From the NCBI GenBank assembly GCA_910587695.1, contig CAJUNC010000001.1, positions 1 through 64,000 on the forward strand: 64,000 nucleotides of DNA, given 5' to 3'. Positions within the stretch are counted from its first letter, which is position 1, and every line of letters begins with the position of its first letter. The translations under genes and the position numbers were made by a program. This document shows, piece after piece, positions 51,263-59,862 of this stretch. The notes under the pieces are model-generated. The model searched no databases. It was not told the origin of the DNA and saw only the letters and a list, made by a program, of their open reading frames with translations. The DNA is from an uncultured Lactobacillus sp. (GTDB lineage: Bacteria; Bacillota; Bacilli; Lactobacillales; Lactobacillaceae).

Positions 51263-52345
51263 ATGAAACAACGTGATATCATCCATGTGGATATGGATTG
51301 TTTTTATGCTTCGATCGAAATGCGCGATGAGCCCAAGTTACGTGATAAGCCAGTTGTGATCGCCCGTGACCCGCGTAAAACAGGGGGGCATGGAGTCGTG
51401 GCAACGGCCAATTATCAAGCACGTGCTTTTGGGATCCATTCAGCGATGAATGCACAACAGGCTGTAAAACTTTGCCCTAAAGCGGTTTTTGTGCCCCCTG
51501 ATTTTGAAAAATATCGTAAAGTATCGCAACAGATCCATGCGATCTTTGCTGAGTTTTCCGATCTAGTTGAACCAGTCGCTTTTGATGAGGCTTACTTAGA
51601 TATTACGGCTGATAAACAAGGGCTTAGCTCAGCGGTCTTAACGGCGCATCGTTTACAGCAAAGGATCTATGATGAAACGCAGCTGACGTGTTCGATCGGT
51701 GTTTCATACAATAAATTTTTAGCTAAATTAGCTTCAGATTTTTGCAAACCGGTGGGAACGACCGTGGTCAGACCAGAGGAAGTTAAAGCCTTCTTATTCC
51801 CACTACCGATCGAAAAATTTCGGGGAGTGGGTAAAAAGACGGCACCTAAGATGCATGCTTTAGGGATCAAGACTGGTGAAGATCTCTATGCCAAATCAGA
51901 GCGGTATCTAAATGAACATTTTGGTAAGATCGGCACGATCCTATACCAACGTGTGCGGGGGATCGATGAACGTCTTGTCGAAGTTCGGGAACGCAAATCG
52001 ATCGGAACGGAGCGGACGTTTATTCGCCCGTTAGTGAGTGAGTCTCAAGTCAACGATGAATTTATGCAACTAGCTACACGCTTGGTGAAGGAATTAAATA
52101 AAAAGCAAAAGCATGGTAAGACCTTGGTTTTGAAATTGCGGACGGCTTCATTTGAAACGGTCACGAAGCGCTTGACTAAGCAAGACTATTTCTTAAATGA
52201 CGTGGCGACCATCGTCTATTATGCCATGCAGTTATTTGAAGAAGTAGCCCCGGTTGAGTTAGAATTGCGCCTGTTAGGCCTGACGATGACGGGATTAGCT
52301 CCACTGGAATTTGAAAACTTGAGTCTACCATTGTTTGAACAATAG
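51263..52345 (+). CDS. dinB: DNA polymerase IV (Y family)
   Basis: Error-prone translesion polymerase of 360 residues. The palm motifs are DMDCFYASIE near the N-terminus and FDEAYLDIT, with the catalytic carboxylates, plus SIGVSYNKFLAKLASDF-type contact and a helix-hairpin-helix with FRGVGKKTAPKMHALGI. A short C-terminal end FEQ after LSLPLF may be the beta-clamp binding motif (QLSLF-like). ATG 51263 follows TGAGGAA; a GTG at 51251 covers that site. No LexA box was recognised upstream. Confidence 0.95.
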   Translation: MKQRDIIHVDMDCFYASIEMRDEPKLRDKPVVIARDPRKTGGHGVVATANYQARAFGIHSAMNAQQAVKLCPKAVFVPPDFEKYRKVSQQIHAIFAEFSDLVEPVAFDEAYLDITADKQGLSSAVLTAHRLQQRIYDETQLTCSIGVSYNKFLAKLASDFCKPVGTTVVRPEEVKAFLFPLPIEKFRGVGKKTAPKMHALGIKTGEDLYAKSERYLNEHFGKIGTILYQRVRGIDERLVEVRERKSIGTERTFIRPLVSESQVNDEFMQLATRLVKELNKKQKHGKTLVLKLRTASFETVTKRLTKQDYFLNDVATIVYYAMQLFEEVAPVELELRLLGLTMTGLAPLEFENLSLPLFEQ

Positions 52346-52410
52346 GGAAATAACGTGGTATACTACATTGTTATAGGTATTTAACTACAAAAAAGATAAG
52401 GAAACGAAAA

Positions 52411-53361
52411 ATGAAGGTTGAAGAAGAAATCTTAGCACAGATCAAACAGTATGATACGATCATTATCCATCGTCACCAGCGTCCCGATCCAGATGCCTAT
52501 GGCTCACAATGCGGGTTGGCTGAAATTATTCGCGAGACATTTCCGACCAAGACTGTCTATCAAGTCGGTAAAAATGTCAAAGGTCTAAGTTGGCTCGATA
52601 CGCCCCAAGAGATCAGCGATGAATGCTATCAAGATGCCTTAGTGATCGTCACTGATACGGCTAATCAACCGCGTGTCGATGATGACCGCTATACTAAAGG
52701 TAAGTTTTTGATCAAGATCGACCACCATCCAAACGATGATCCTTATGGTGATATTTGTTGGGTCGATAGTTCAGCTTCCAGCTGTTCTGAGATCATCACG
52801 CATTTGGTGGAAGAATTAGATGGTAAATTAAAGCTAAATGCAAAAGCGGCGCGCTTATTGTATGCCGGGATCGTTGGCGATACGGGACGTTTCATGTATA
52901 ATGCAACGACACCAGCTACTATGAGGGCAGCGGCTAAGTTGATGGAATATGATTTTGATGCTAGTCAAGTAAATCGGACTTTAGACGAAGTGACGCCAGA
53001 AGTTGCACGTTTATCAGCTTATGTTTTAGAAAATATCAAGTACACAGAGCATAATGCAGCTTATGTGGTCTTAGATAATGAGACGCTGGCACAATTCACA
53101 TTAGAGGATGCTGGAACAGCTCCAATCGTACCATTGGTGGGTAAGATCTCTTCTGTCGTTTGTTGGACCGTGATCGTGCAGCAAAAAGACGAGACCTATC
53201 GTTTACGGATCCGCTCTAAGGGGCCTGTGATCAATGAACTGGCTAAGGAATATGAAGGTGGCGGACATCCCCTAGCTAGCGGCGCGATCTTAAAAAGCTT
53301 AGATGAGCTCCCAACTTATCTTGCTAAGTTAGATAAGATCGCTGCAACTGCAGAAAAATAG
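52411..53361 (+). CDS. DHH-DHHA1 phosphoesterase (NrnA/Pde2-like)
   Basis: Cytoplasmic Mn-dependent phosphodiesterase of 316 residues. Metal-binding motifs are RPDPDAYGSQ (DHH motif I), a D in VIVTDTANQPR, IKIDHHPNDD (the DHH motif proper) and GGGHPLASGA in the DHHA1 domain. Related enzymes degrade nano-RNA (NrnA), dephosphorylate pAp, or cleave pApA from c-di-AMP turnover (Pde2); the sequence alone does not separate these. It precedes cshB by 14 bp and probably forms an operon with it, which makes an RNA-decay role attractive. Confidence 0.92.
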   Translation: MKVEEEILAQIKQYDTIIIHRHQRPDPDAYGSQCGLAEIIRETFPTKTVYQVGKNVKGLSWLDTPQEISDECYQDALVIVTDTANQPRVDDDRYTKGKFLIKIDHHPNDDPYGDICWVDSSASSCSEIITHLVEELDGKLKLNAKAARLLYAGIVGDTGRFMYNATTPATMRAAAKLMEYDFDASQVNRTLDEVTPEVARLSAYVLENIKYTEHNAAYVVLDNETLAQFTLEDAGTAPIVPLVGKISSVVCWTVIVQQKDETYRLRIRSKGPVINELAKEYEGGGHPLASGAILKSLDELPTYLAKLDKIAATAEK

Positions 53362-53375
53362 AAATTGAGGATATT

Positions 53376-54707
53376 ATGAATAAGACATTTAAAGATTTTA
53401 ACTTAAAACCCTTCTTAAATGAAGCGTTAACTGAGATCGGTTTTCAAACACCGACTGAAGTGCAACAGCGCTTGATCCCTGTGATCAAAAAGGGCAAAAG
53501 TGTTGTCGGACAATCGCAAACAGGGAGTGGTAAGACCCATACTTTCTTGCTTCCGATCTTTAATGCGATCGATCCAGCTGTCCATGAAGTACAAGCTGTT
53601 ATTACGACCCCAAGTCGGGAATTGGCCTATCAGATCTATGGTGCAGCTAAGCAATTAGCTAAGCATTCTGAAACTGAGATCTTAGTCCAAAACTATGTCG
53701 GTGGGACTGATAAATTACGGCAGATCGAAAAATTAAAGCATCATCAACCACAGATCGTGATCGGGACTCCAGGGCGGATCTTGGATCTGATGCGTTCAAA
53801 TGCCTTAGATGTGCATAATGCGCATTATTTAGTTGTTGATGAAGCTGATATGACATTAGACTTAGGTTTCTTAAAAGAGACCGATGCGATCGCGTCAGCT
53901 TTGCCAAAAGATCTCCAAATGTTGGTCTTTTCAGCAACGATCCCCCAAAAATTAAAACCATTCTTACAAAAATATATGAATGATCCCGTGGTTGAAGTGG
54001 TGGAAAATAAAACAGTTATCAGTCCTACGATCGATAATTGGTTACTTTCGACTAAGGGACGCGATAAAAAGCAATTGATCTATCAATTGTTGACGATGGG
54101 TGAGCCATATTTGGCGTTAGTTTTTGCTAACACCAAAGAACGGGCTGACGAATTGACGACTTATTTGCGTCATCAAGGTCTAAAAGTAGCTAAGATCCAT
54201 GGTGGTATCCAGCCACGGGAACGCAAACGTTTGATGCGTGAGATCCAAAATCTCGAATATCAATATGTGGTTGCGACTGATCTGGCAGCCCGTGGGATCG
54301 ATATCGAGGGGGTCTCGCATGTGATCAATGACGATCTACCAGAAGACCTTGAATTTTTCGTACACCGCGTCGGTCGGACTGGGCGTAACAACCTTAAGGG
54401 CATAGCGATCACATTGTATGTCCCAAGCGAGGAAGCTCAGATCGAAGAATTAGAAAAAATGGGTGTTACTTTTGTCCCTAAAGCGCTCAAAAATGGTGAG
54501 ATCGTGGACTCTTATGACCGCAATCGGCGCCAAAAACGTCGGACTAGACAAGAAAGTCTTGATCCTAAGATGATCGGGATGGTCAAAAAGGCTAAGAAGA
54601 AGCGCAAACCAGGCTATAAGAATAAGATCAAGCGTGCGTTAAAACGTGATGCACAACAAAAACGCAAGATCGCGCGTCGGCAAGAACGTAAAAATCAACG
54701 TTCATAA
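53376..54707 (+). CDS. cshB: DEAD-box RNA helicase CshB
   Basis: ATP-dependent RNA helicase of 443 residues for RNA unwinding in cold, ribosome assembly or mRNA decay. Motifs in order: Q motif FQTPTEVQQRLIP, motif I SQTGSGKTH, Ia TTPSRELAYQ, Ib GTPGRILDLM, II VVDEADMTLD, III SATIP, V TDLAARGID and VI HRVGRTGR. The last 55 residues are extremely basic (KKAKKKRKPGYKNK, KRALKRDAQQKRKIARR) and should bind RNA. Similarity in motif spacing and tail to B. subtilis CshB (YqfR) supports the symbol. The alaS promoter starts directly after its stop. Confidence 0.93.
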   Translation: MNKTFKDFNLKPFLNEALTEIGFQTPTEVQQRLIPVIKKGKSVVGQSQTGSGKTHTFLLPIFNAIDPAVHEVQAVITTPSRELAYQIYGAAKQLAKHSETEILVQNYVGGTDKLRQIEKLKHHQPQIVIGTPGRILDLMRSNALDVHNAHYLVVDEADMTLDLGFLKETDAIASALPKDLQMLVFSATIPQKLKPFLQKYMNDPVVEVVENKTVISPTIDNWLLSTKGRDKKQLIYQLLTMGEPYLALVFANTKERADELTTYLRHQGLKVAKIHGGIQPRERKRLMREIQNLEYQYVVATDLAARGIDIEGVSHVINDDLPEDLEFFVHRVGRTGRNNLKGIAITLYVPSEEAQIEELEKMGVTFVPKALKNGEIVDSYDRNRRQKRRTRQESLDPKMIGMVKKAKKKRKPGYKNKIKRALKRDAQQKRKIARRQERKNQRS

Positions 54708-54709
54708 GC

Positions 54710-54738
54710 TTGACAAAAGGGTGATTTTTGCCTATACT
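54710..54738 (+). promoter_or_regulatory. alaS promoter
   Basis: TTGACA (54710-54715) and TATACT (54733-54738) separated by 17 bp, near consensus, three bases after the cshB stop. Confidence 0.8.
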
Positions 54739-54744
54739 TTGCAT

Positions 54745-54955
54745 TGACTCAGGATATGTCAGTCAGCTATTTTGCTAAAGCGAGGGTCCGGTGGGTGAAA
54801 GGACTTGCAAAAACTGATCGGTGCTCCCTGAAACTAATATTATTACATGAAAATAACGTGCTCACGTATTTGAGCAGCTGAGAGGTCACGACTAACATCG
54901 TTGCAAGCAAGGTGGTACCGCGCTAAGGCGTCCTTGCTAGCAGCGGTGTTTTTTT
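54745..54955 (+). promoter_or_regulatory. T-box riboswitch controlling alaS
   Basis: The T-box sequence AAGGTGGTACCGCG is at 54909-54922. A terminator stem follows (ACCGCGCTA from 54917 with TAGCAGCGGT at 54938-54947, one bulge) with a T run at 54949-54955. The likely specifier is GCT (Ala) at 54823-54825, in the context GGTGCTCCC. Confidence 0.9.
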
Positions 54956-54980
54956 GCCTTCAGCCCAGAAAGGATCAAAG

Positions 54981-57626
54981 ATGAAAGAATTATCAAGCGC
55001 CCAAATTCGGCAAATGTATTTAGATTTCTTTGCACAAAAAGGTCACGACATCATGAAAAGTGCACCTTTAGTTCCTCAAGATGACCCAACGTTACTTTGG
55101 ATCAACTCTGGGGTCGCTACGATGAAAAAATATTTTGATGGTTCTGTTGTACCTAAGAACCATCGCATGACGAGTTCCCAAAAATCGATCAGAACTAACG
55201 ATATCGAAAATGTTGGTCGGACTGCGCGCCACCATACGTTATTTGAAATGTTAGGTAACTTCTCGATCGGTGATTACTTCAAAAAAGAAGCGATCAATTG
55301 GGCCTGGGAATTATTGACGAGTAAAGATTGGTTCGCTTTAGATCCCGAAAAACTTTACATCACGGTTTATCCAAAAGATACTGATGCTAAGAAGATCTGG
55401 CTTGAAGCTGGTGTCAAAGAAGATCATATCTATGAAGATGAAGATAACTTCTGGGATATCGGGGAAGGTCCATCTGGTCCTGACTCTGAGATCTTCTATG
55501 ATCGTGGTCAAGCGATGAACAATGTGGCTGAAGATGACCCACAAAACTATCCAGGGGGCGAAAATGAACGTTACCTTGAGATCTGGAATATCGTGTTCTC
55601 CCAATTCAACCACAAGCCAGACGGAACTTACGCAGAACTACCACATAAAAACATTGATACGGGCATGGGCTTAGAACGTGTCGTTTCTGTTTTCCAAAAC
55701 GCTAAGACAAACTTTGAGACCGATCTTTTCATGCCACTTATCAAGGAAACTGAAAAGTTAAGTGGTAAGTATCATTATGGTCAAGACCCTGAAAAAGATA
55801 TCTCATTTAAGGTCATCGCAGATCATGCGCGGGCTGTGACTTTTGCGATCGGCGACGGTGCTTTACCTTCAAATGAAGGGCGTGGTTATGTTATCCGACG
55901 TCTGATCCGGCGGGCTGTTATGCATGGTCAAAAGCTTGGGATCGACCAAGCATTCTTGTATAAATTAGTGCCGATCGTAGGTCAGATCATGGAAGCAGCC
56001 TATCCAGAGATCTTAGAACAAGCTGACTACATTCAAAAAGTCATTCGCATGGAAGAAGATCGTTTCAATGAGACCCTAAAAGACGGGGTCGCTTTATTGG
56101 ATGACTTGATCGACCAAACTAAAGCTGCTGGTCAAACTGAACTTTCTGGAGCGGGCGTCTTCAAACTTTACGATACTTATGGTTTTCCATATGAATTGAC
56201 GCTTGAATATGCAAGTGATAATGGTTTGGGTGTGGACAAAGCAGGTTTTGATACTGAAATGGAAAAACAACGTGAACGTGCGCGCAATGCTCGTTCTGGG
56301 GCTAAATCCATGGGTGTTCAAAATGGTTTATTGACTGATATCACGACCCCAAGTGAATATGTCGGTTATAGTCAATTAAATGCTTTAGGGACCGTCGAAG
56401 ATATCATTTTAGATGATGCTTTGGTAAATGAAGCACAAGCTGATACGACGGTACAAGTTATCTTTGATAAGACACCATTTTATGCCGAAATGGGGGGCCA
56501 AGTAGCCGATAAAGGTCTAGTCAAAGATGAAGATGGCAATGTGGTCGCTGAAGTGGTGGACGTGCAACATGCACCAAATGGCCAAAACATGCATACCTTG
56601 AAATTACGCCAAAAATTGGCTAAGGGCATGACTTACCGCTTAGAAGTAAACCGTGAATTCCATAATAAAGTCAAAAAGAACCATACGGCAACGCACTTGT
56701 TAGACCAAGCTTTGCGTGATGTTTTAGGCGAACACACACATCAAGCTGGTTCATTAGTGGAACCAACTTACTTGCGCTTTGACTTTACGAATCTTGGAGC
56801 AGTCACAGCTGAGCAATTGCAACAAGTTGAAGATATCGTTAATGCTAAGATCTGGGCTAATTTACCAGTCAAAACAGTGGTCACTGACCTTGAATCAGCT
56901 CAAAAGATGGGTGCGATCGCATTGTTTGGTGATAAATATGGTGATACCGTACGTGTTGTTAAAGCCGGTGACTACTCCATGGAATTCTGTGGTGGTAATC
57001 ACGTTGATAACACTAACGAACTTGGTCTTTTCAAGATCGTTTCTGAATCTGGTGTCGGTGCTGGGGTTCGGCGGATCGAAGCTGTAACCTCTAAGGAAGC
57101 TTTTGAATTCTTAGAACAACGCAATAATTTATTGCAAGAAACAGCTGCTGAAATGAAAGTCGTTCAATTAAAGGAAGTGCCACGTAAGGTCGAAGCTTTA
57201 CAAGCACAGATCAAAGAATTAGAACAACAAAAACAAGCACTTGAGGCTAAGTTTGCGAGTCAACAGGCACAAGATATCTTTAAAGATGTTGCTAAAGTCA
57301 ATGGTCATACTTTGATCGCGGCTAAAGTCAATGTCTCTGGGATGGATCAATTGCGCCAATTAGCCGATCAATGGAAAGAAAAAGATCTATCCGAAGTGTT
57401 AGTCTTAGCGACAGCACCAGCTAAGGATAAGGTCAACTTGATCGTGGGTGTTTCTGATGCAGGTATCAAAGCAGGTATCAAAGCAGGGGACTTGATCAAA
57501 GACATCGCTCCACTTGTTGGTGGTGGCGGTGGGGGTCGCCCTAACTTAGCCCAAGCCGGTGGTAAGGACCCAGCTGGTATCGGTGAAGCTTTAGCTAAAG
57601 CCAAGACTTGGTTAGCTGATAAATAA
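54981..57626 (+). CDS. alaS: Alanyl-tRNA synthetase
   Basis: Class II synthetase of 881 residues, full bacterial length. The catalytic N-terminus opens ELSSAQIRQMYLDFFAQKGH; class II motif regions include LLWINSGVATMKKYF and RTARHHTLFEMLGNF. The editing domain has NHTATHLLDQAL and the metal site MEFCGGNHV, and the C-terminal domain ends in GGGGGGRPNLAQAGG. The ATG follows AGAAAGGA; the longer frame from 54954 begins inside the terminator stem. Control is by the T-box leader. Single gene with its own terminator. Confidence 0.98.
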   Translation: MKELSSAQIRQMYLDFFAQKGHDIMKSAPLVPQDDPTLLWINSGVATMKKYFDGSVVPKNHRMTSSQKSIRTNDIENVGRTARHHTLFEMLGNFSIGDYFKKEAINWAWELLTSKDWFALDPEKLYITVYPKDTDAKKIWLEAGVKEDHIYEDEDNFWDIGEGPSGPDSEIFYDRGQAMNNVAEDDPQNYPGGENERYLEIWNIVFSQFNHKPDGTYAELPHKNIDTGMGLERVVSVFQNAKTNFETDLFMPLIKETEKLSGKYHYGQDPEKDISFKVIADHARAVTFAIGDGALPSNEGRGYVIRRLIRRAVMHGQKLGIDQAFLYKLVPIVGQIMEAAYPEILEQADYIQKVIRMEEDRFNETLKDGVALLDDLIDQTKAAGQTELSGAGVFKLYDTYGFPYELTLEYASDNGLGVDKAGFDTEMEKQRERARNARSGAKSMGVQNGLLTDITTPSEYVGYSQLNALGTVEDIILDDALVNEAQADTTVQVIFDKTPFYAEMGGQVADKGLVKDEDGNVVAEVVDVQHAPNGQNMHTLKLRQKLAKGMTYRLEVNREFHNKVKKNHTATHLLDQALRDVLGEHTHQAGSLVEPTYLRFDFTNLGAVTAEQLQQVEDIVNAKIWANLPVKTVVTDLESAQKMGAIALFGDKYGDTVRVVKAGDYSMEFCGGNHVDNTNELGLFKIVSESGVGAGVRRIEAVTSKEAFEFLEQRNNLLQETAAEMKVVQLKEVPRKVEALQAQIKELEQQKQALEAKFASQQAQDIFKDVAKVNGHTLIAAKVNVSGMDQLRQLADQWKEKDLSEVLVLATAPAKDKVNLIVGVSDAGIKAGIKAGDLIKDIAPLVGGGGGGRPNLAQAGGKDPAGIGEALAKAKTWLADK

Positions 57627-57634
57627 TTTAGCAC

Positions 57635-57671
57635 TAAAAGATCTTAGAAGGTGATTTCTAAGGTCTTTTAT
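57635..57671 (+). terminator. Terminator of alaS
   Basis: AAAAGATCTTAGAA and TTTCTAAGGTCTTTT arms (with a G-U pair), loop GGTGA. Confidence 0.88.
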
Positions 57672-57736
57672 TCGTTAGCATGACGTTTAGTTTACAAATA
57701 TAATCTTTTTGTAATATACAAATTGAGAGATATTCA

Positions 57737-57765
57737 TTGTAGCATAAGCATTTGTTTAGTAGAAT
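57737..57765 (+). promoter_or_regulatory. ireB operon promoter
   Basis: TTGTAG (57737-57742) and TAGAAT (57760-57765) with 17-bp spacing, 36 bp before ireB. Confidence 0.5.
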
Positions 57766-57800
57766 AGAACTAGTAGACAAGATCACGGAGGTGTTTTGAG

Positions 57801-58064
57801 ATGAGTTCGTTGGATAAAACAATGTATTTTAACTTTGATGACGGCGATAAAAAGGATGTGCGTGAGACGCTAGAGACTGTTTATGCGGCTTTGGAAGAAA
57901 AAGGCTATAACCCGATCAACCAAATAGTGGGCTATCTATTATCAGGTGATCCAGCCTATATTCCGCGTTTAAACGATGCGCGCAACCTGATCAGAAGACA
58001 TGAACGTGATGAGATAATCGAAGAGTTGGTTCGTTCATATCTCAACAAGGAGGAAGAAAATTAA
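57801..58064 (+). CDS. ireB: IreB family regulatory phosphoprotein (DUF965)
   Basis: Small cytoplasmic protein of 87 residues. In Enterococcus faecalis IreB is a substrate of the PASTA kinase IreK and affects cephalosporin resistance and MurA turnover. The family signature is complete: DKTMYFNFDD near the N-terminus with a conserved Thr (Thr7) that can be phosphorylated, KGYNPINQIVGYLLSGDPAYI and a charged helical C-terminus. CACGGAGGTG precedes the ATG. It forms a conserved three-gene set with ruvX and the DUF1292 gene; its TAA overlaps the ruvX ATG by one base. Confidence 0.96.
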   Translation: MSSLDKTMYFNFDDGDKKDVRETLETVYAALEEKGYNPINQIVGYLLSGDPAYIPRLNDARNLIRRHERDEIIEELVRSYLNKEEEN

Positions 58065-58504
58065 TGGCGCGATTGATGGGGCTAGACGTAGGTTCAAGAA
58101 CCGTCGGAGTAGCAGTTAGTGACGAATTGGGCTGGACAGCTCAAGGTGTTGAGATCGTTAGGATCAATGAAGATGAAGAACAGTTTGGGATCGAACGGAT
58201 CGCTGAATTAGTCTTAAAATATGATGTTAAGGGTTTTGTTCTCGGATTACCTAAGAATATGAATAATACTTTAGGACCTCGAGCAGAAGCTTCTAAAAAT
58301 TATGGTAAACTTTTAGAAGAAAGATTTGCTTTACCCGTTGATTTTTGTGATGAACGATTGACAACGGTCGAAGCAGAACGTATGCTAGTTGAACAAGCTG
58401 ATACTTCACGCAAGAAGCGCAAGCAAGTGATCGATAAACTAGCTGCGGGCTTGATCTTGCAAAACTATCTTGATAGCAAAGGCAAGTTACTCTCAGAATT
58501 ATAG
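58064..58504 (+). CDS. ruvX: Putative pre-16S rRNA nuclease YqgF/RuvX
   Basis: RNase H-fold protein of 146 residues that processes the 5' end of pre-16S rRNA in E. coli, earlier thought to be a Holliday junction resolvase. Visible motifs are GLDVGSRTVGVAVSD with the first catalytic Asp, FVLGLPKNMNNTLGPRAEAS, and CDERLTTVEAERML with the second acidic pair. It is translationally coupled to ireB (TAATG overlap), with AAGGAGG in the end of ireB. The function is partly known; the assignment to the family is firm. Confidence 0.95.
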   Translation: MARLMGLDVGSRTVGVAVSDELGWTAQGVEIVRINEDEEQFGIERIAELVLKYDVKGFVLGLPKNMNNTLGPRAEASKNYGKLLEERFALPVDFCDERLTTVEAERMLVEQADTSRKKRKQVIDKLAAGLILQNYLDSKGKLLSEL

Positions 58505-58523
58505 GAAAGAGCAGGTATTGATA

Positions 58524-58814
58524 ATGAGTGAACAAGAAGAAAAGATGATCACATTAGTTGACGCAGATGGCAACGAAACTTTATACGAAATTTTATTCAC
58601 ATTTGAATCAGAAGATTACGGCAAGGCTTATATCTTGTTGATCCCAGCCGGTTCAGAACCTGAAGAACAAGTTGATGTTTTAGCCTTCTCCTTTGACCCT
58701 GACGAAGATGGTCAAGCTAAGAATGCTGAACTCTACGATATCGAAAGTGATGAAGAGTGGGATATGGTCGAAGGTGTCTTAGATACTTTCTTGAATGACA
58801 AAAATCTCCAATAA
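58524..58814 (+). CDS. DUF1292 (YrzB-like) acidic protein
   Basis: A 96-residue, very acidic cytoplasmic protein with the family pattern ITLVDADGNETLYEILFTFE, then EDYGKAYILLIPAG and SFDPDEDGQ ending in a D/E-rich helix. Function unknown throughout the family. The ATG at 58524 is eight bases after GCAGG; a TTG six bases earlier is too near. It completes the conserved ireB-ruvX-DUF1292 set (yrzL-yrrK-yrzB in B. subtilis), and a terminator follows. Confidence 0.92.
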   Translation: MSEQEEKMITLVDADGNETLYEILFTFESEDYGKAYILLIPAGSEPEEQVDVLAFSFDPDEDGQAKNAELYDIESDEEWDMVEGVLDTFLNDKNLQ

Positions 58815-58828
58815 TTCTTTTCGCTTAC

Positions 58829-58866
58829 AGGCCCTGGATATCTTTTGGATATTGAGGGCCTTTTTC
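58829..58866 (+). terminator. Terminator of the ireB operon
   Basis: AGGCCCT and AGGGCCT arms with inner GGATATC/GATATT pairing, T run after; flanking TTACAG/CTGTAA extend the symmetry to both strands. Confidence 0.88.
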
Positions 58867-58883
58867 TGTAAGTGATGTGTAGC

Positions 58884-59036
58884 GTGACTCGCATTTCTCC
58901 ACACATAGATATTGACGTGTTGCGAAATGCCACATCTAACGTATAGCTACGGCTAAAAAATGATGCAAGAAACGCATCATTATCTAGCCTAGGCTATCCG
59001 TACGGTGTGACCCGCATTTCTCCACACTTAGATATT
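58884..59036. repeat. Structured intergenic element with 30-bp direct repeats
   Basis: A 30-bp sequence at 58884-58913 recurs at 59007-59036 with two differences; its core is CGCATTTCTCCACAC. The first copy can also pair with 58917-58935 (GCATTTC with GAAATGC). Between the copies, 58939-59005 folds into a nested hairpin: ATGATGC/GCATCAT, GGCTA/TAGCC and CGTA/TACG. No coding frame with a ribosome-binding site lies here. It may be a repetitive mobile element, a processed RNA or a regulatory leader before zapA. Confidence 0.7.
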
Positions 59037-59037
59037 A

Positions 59038-59046
59038 TGCTAAAAT
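59038..59046 (+). promoter_or_regulatory. Extended -10 promoter of zapA
   Basis: TGCTAAAAT directly follows the second repeat copy; identical to the element before pepV. Confidence 0.45.
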
Positions 59047-59078
59047 ATAGTATGTTAATTTTTGATTAGGGGGCTTTT

Positions 59079-59336
59079 TTGAGAATGCCTGAAAATAAGC
59101 GACGTTTTAAAGTTAAGATTGCAAATGAAGTTTATACGATCATTGGTAAGGCTGAACCAGATCATATGGCAGCTGTTGTCAAGATCGTAGAAGAACAATT
59201 GGCGGAGATCAAAGAATTGATGCCGTCATTAAGTAATGAAAAAGCAGCGATCCTATTAGCGATCAATGCAGTTTCAGATCAGTTATATAAACAAGAAGAA
59301 TTGCTGAAATTAAAGCAAACAGAACCAAAAGAATAG
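59079..59336 (+). CDS. zapA: Cell division protein ZapA
   Basis: Promotes bundling of FtsZ filaments at midcell. The 85-residue product has the ZapA N-terminal domain with RRFKVKIANEVYTIIGKAEPDHM and a C-terminal coiled coil (ALLAINAVSDQ-type helix, here AAILLAINAVSDQLYKQEE). AGGGGG lies five bases before TTG 59079 and eleven before ATG 59085; the TTG is slightly favoured. cvpA begins seven bases after its stop, and the pair zapA-cvpA before mutS2 is the order of B. subtilis yshA-yshB-mutS2. Confidence 0.94.
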   Translation: MRMPENKRRFKVKIANEVYTIIGKAEPDHMAAVVKIVEEQLAEIKELMPSLSNEKAAILLAINAVSDQLYKQEELLKLKQTEPKE

Positions 59337-59343
59337 AGAAAAA

Positions 59344-59862
59344 ATGATTTTAACAATAGGTATTTTGATCGTACTAGTAGCAGCTTTTCGACATGGAACA
59401 CGCAAAGGTCTAGTAGCGATCTTTATCAAGCTAGTTGGCTTTGTAGTAGTCGCAGGTCTGGGGCTTTACTTTGCACCTAGTTTGGGACAAAAGTTAAGTA
59501 GTATATTTGCAACGACAGAAGTGAATCGGATCTTCTACCAGATGCTGGCTTTTTGGCTGATCGCGATCATCGGTGGCTTAGGACTACGGCTCATTACAAA
59601 TGCAGTACGCCAAACAGCTAAGAAGATACCGATCATTTCCCAAGCTGACCGTCTATTAGGTGGGCTTTTTTCGTTGGCAATGATGTATGGTGTGATCTTC
59701 TTTTTGTTGCTACTAGTGGATACTTGGCCTGGTGTACAACCAAAACCATTTATCAGCGAATCTAGCGTAGCACAGTTTATGCTAAAAAAGACACCAGTCA
59801 TCTCACAACAAGTATTAGATAACTGGTTACTTGAACCACAGGGGGATGAAAATGAATCGTAA
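59344..59862 (+). CDS. CvpA family membrane protein
   Basis: Integral membrane protein of 172 residues with four hydrophobic segments (about 1-16, 24-44, 65-86 and 103-126). The family is named after colicin V production in E. coli; its molecular role is unsettled, with links to envelope integrity. Conserved bits are RHGTRKGLVAI, ADRLLGGLFSLAMMYG and the C-terminal amphipathic end. The ribosome-binding site is weak (AGAGAAAA), fitting coupling from zapA. Its last 11 bases overlap mutS2. Confidence 0.9.
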   Translation: MILTIGILIVLVAAFRHGTRKGLVAIFIKLVGFVVVAGLGLYFAPSLGQKLSSIFATTEVNRIFYQMLAFWLIAIIGGLGLRLITNAVRQTAKKIPIISQADRLLGGLFSLAMMYGVIFFLLLLVDTWPGVQPKPFISESSVAQFMLKKTPVISQQVLDNWLLEPQGDENES

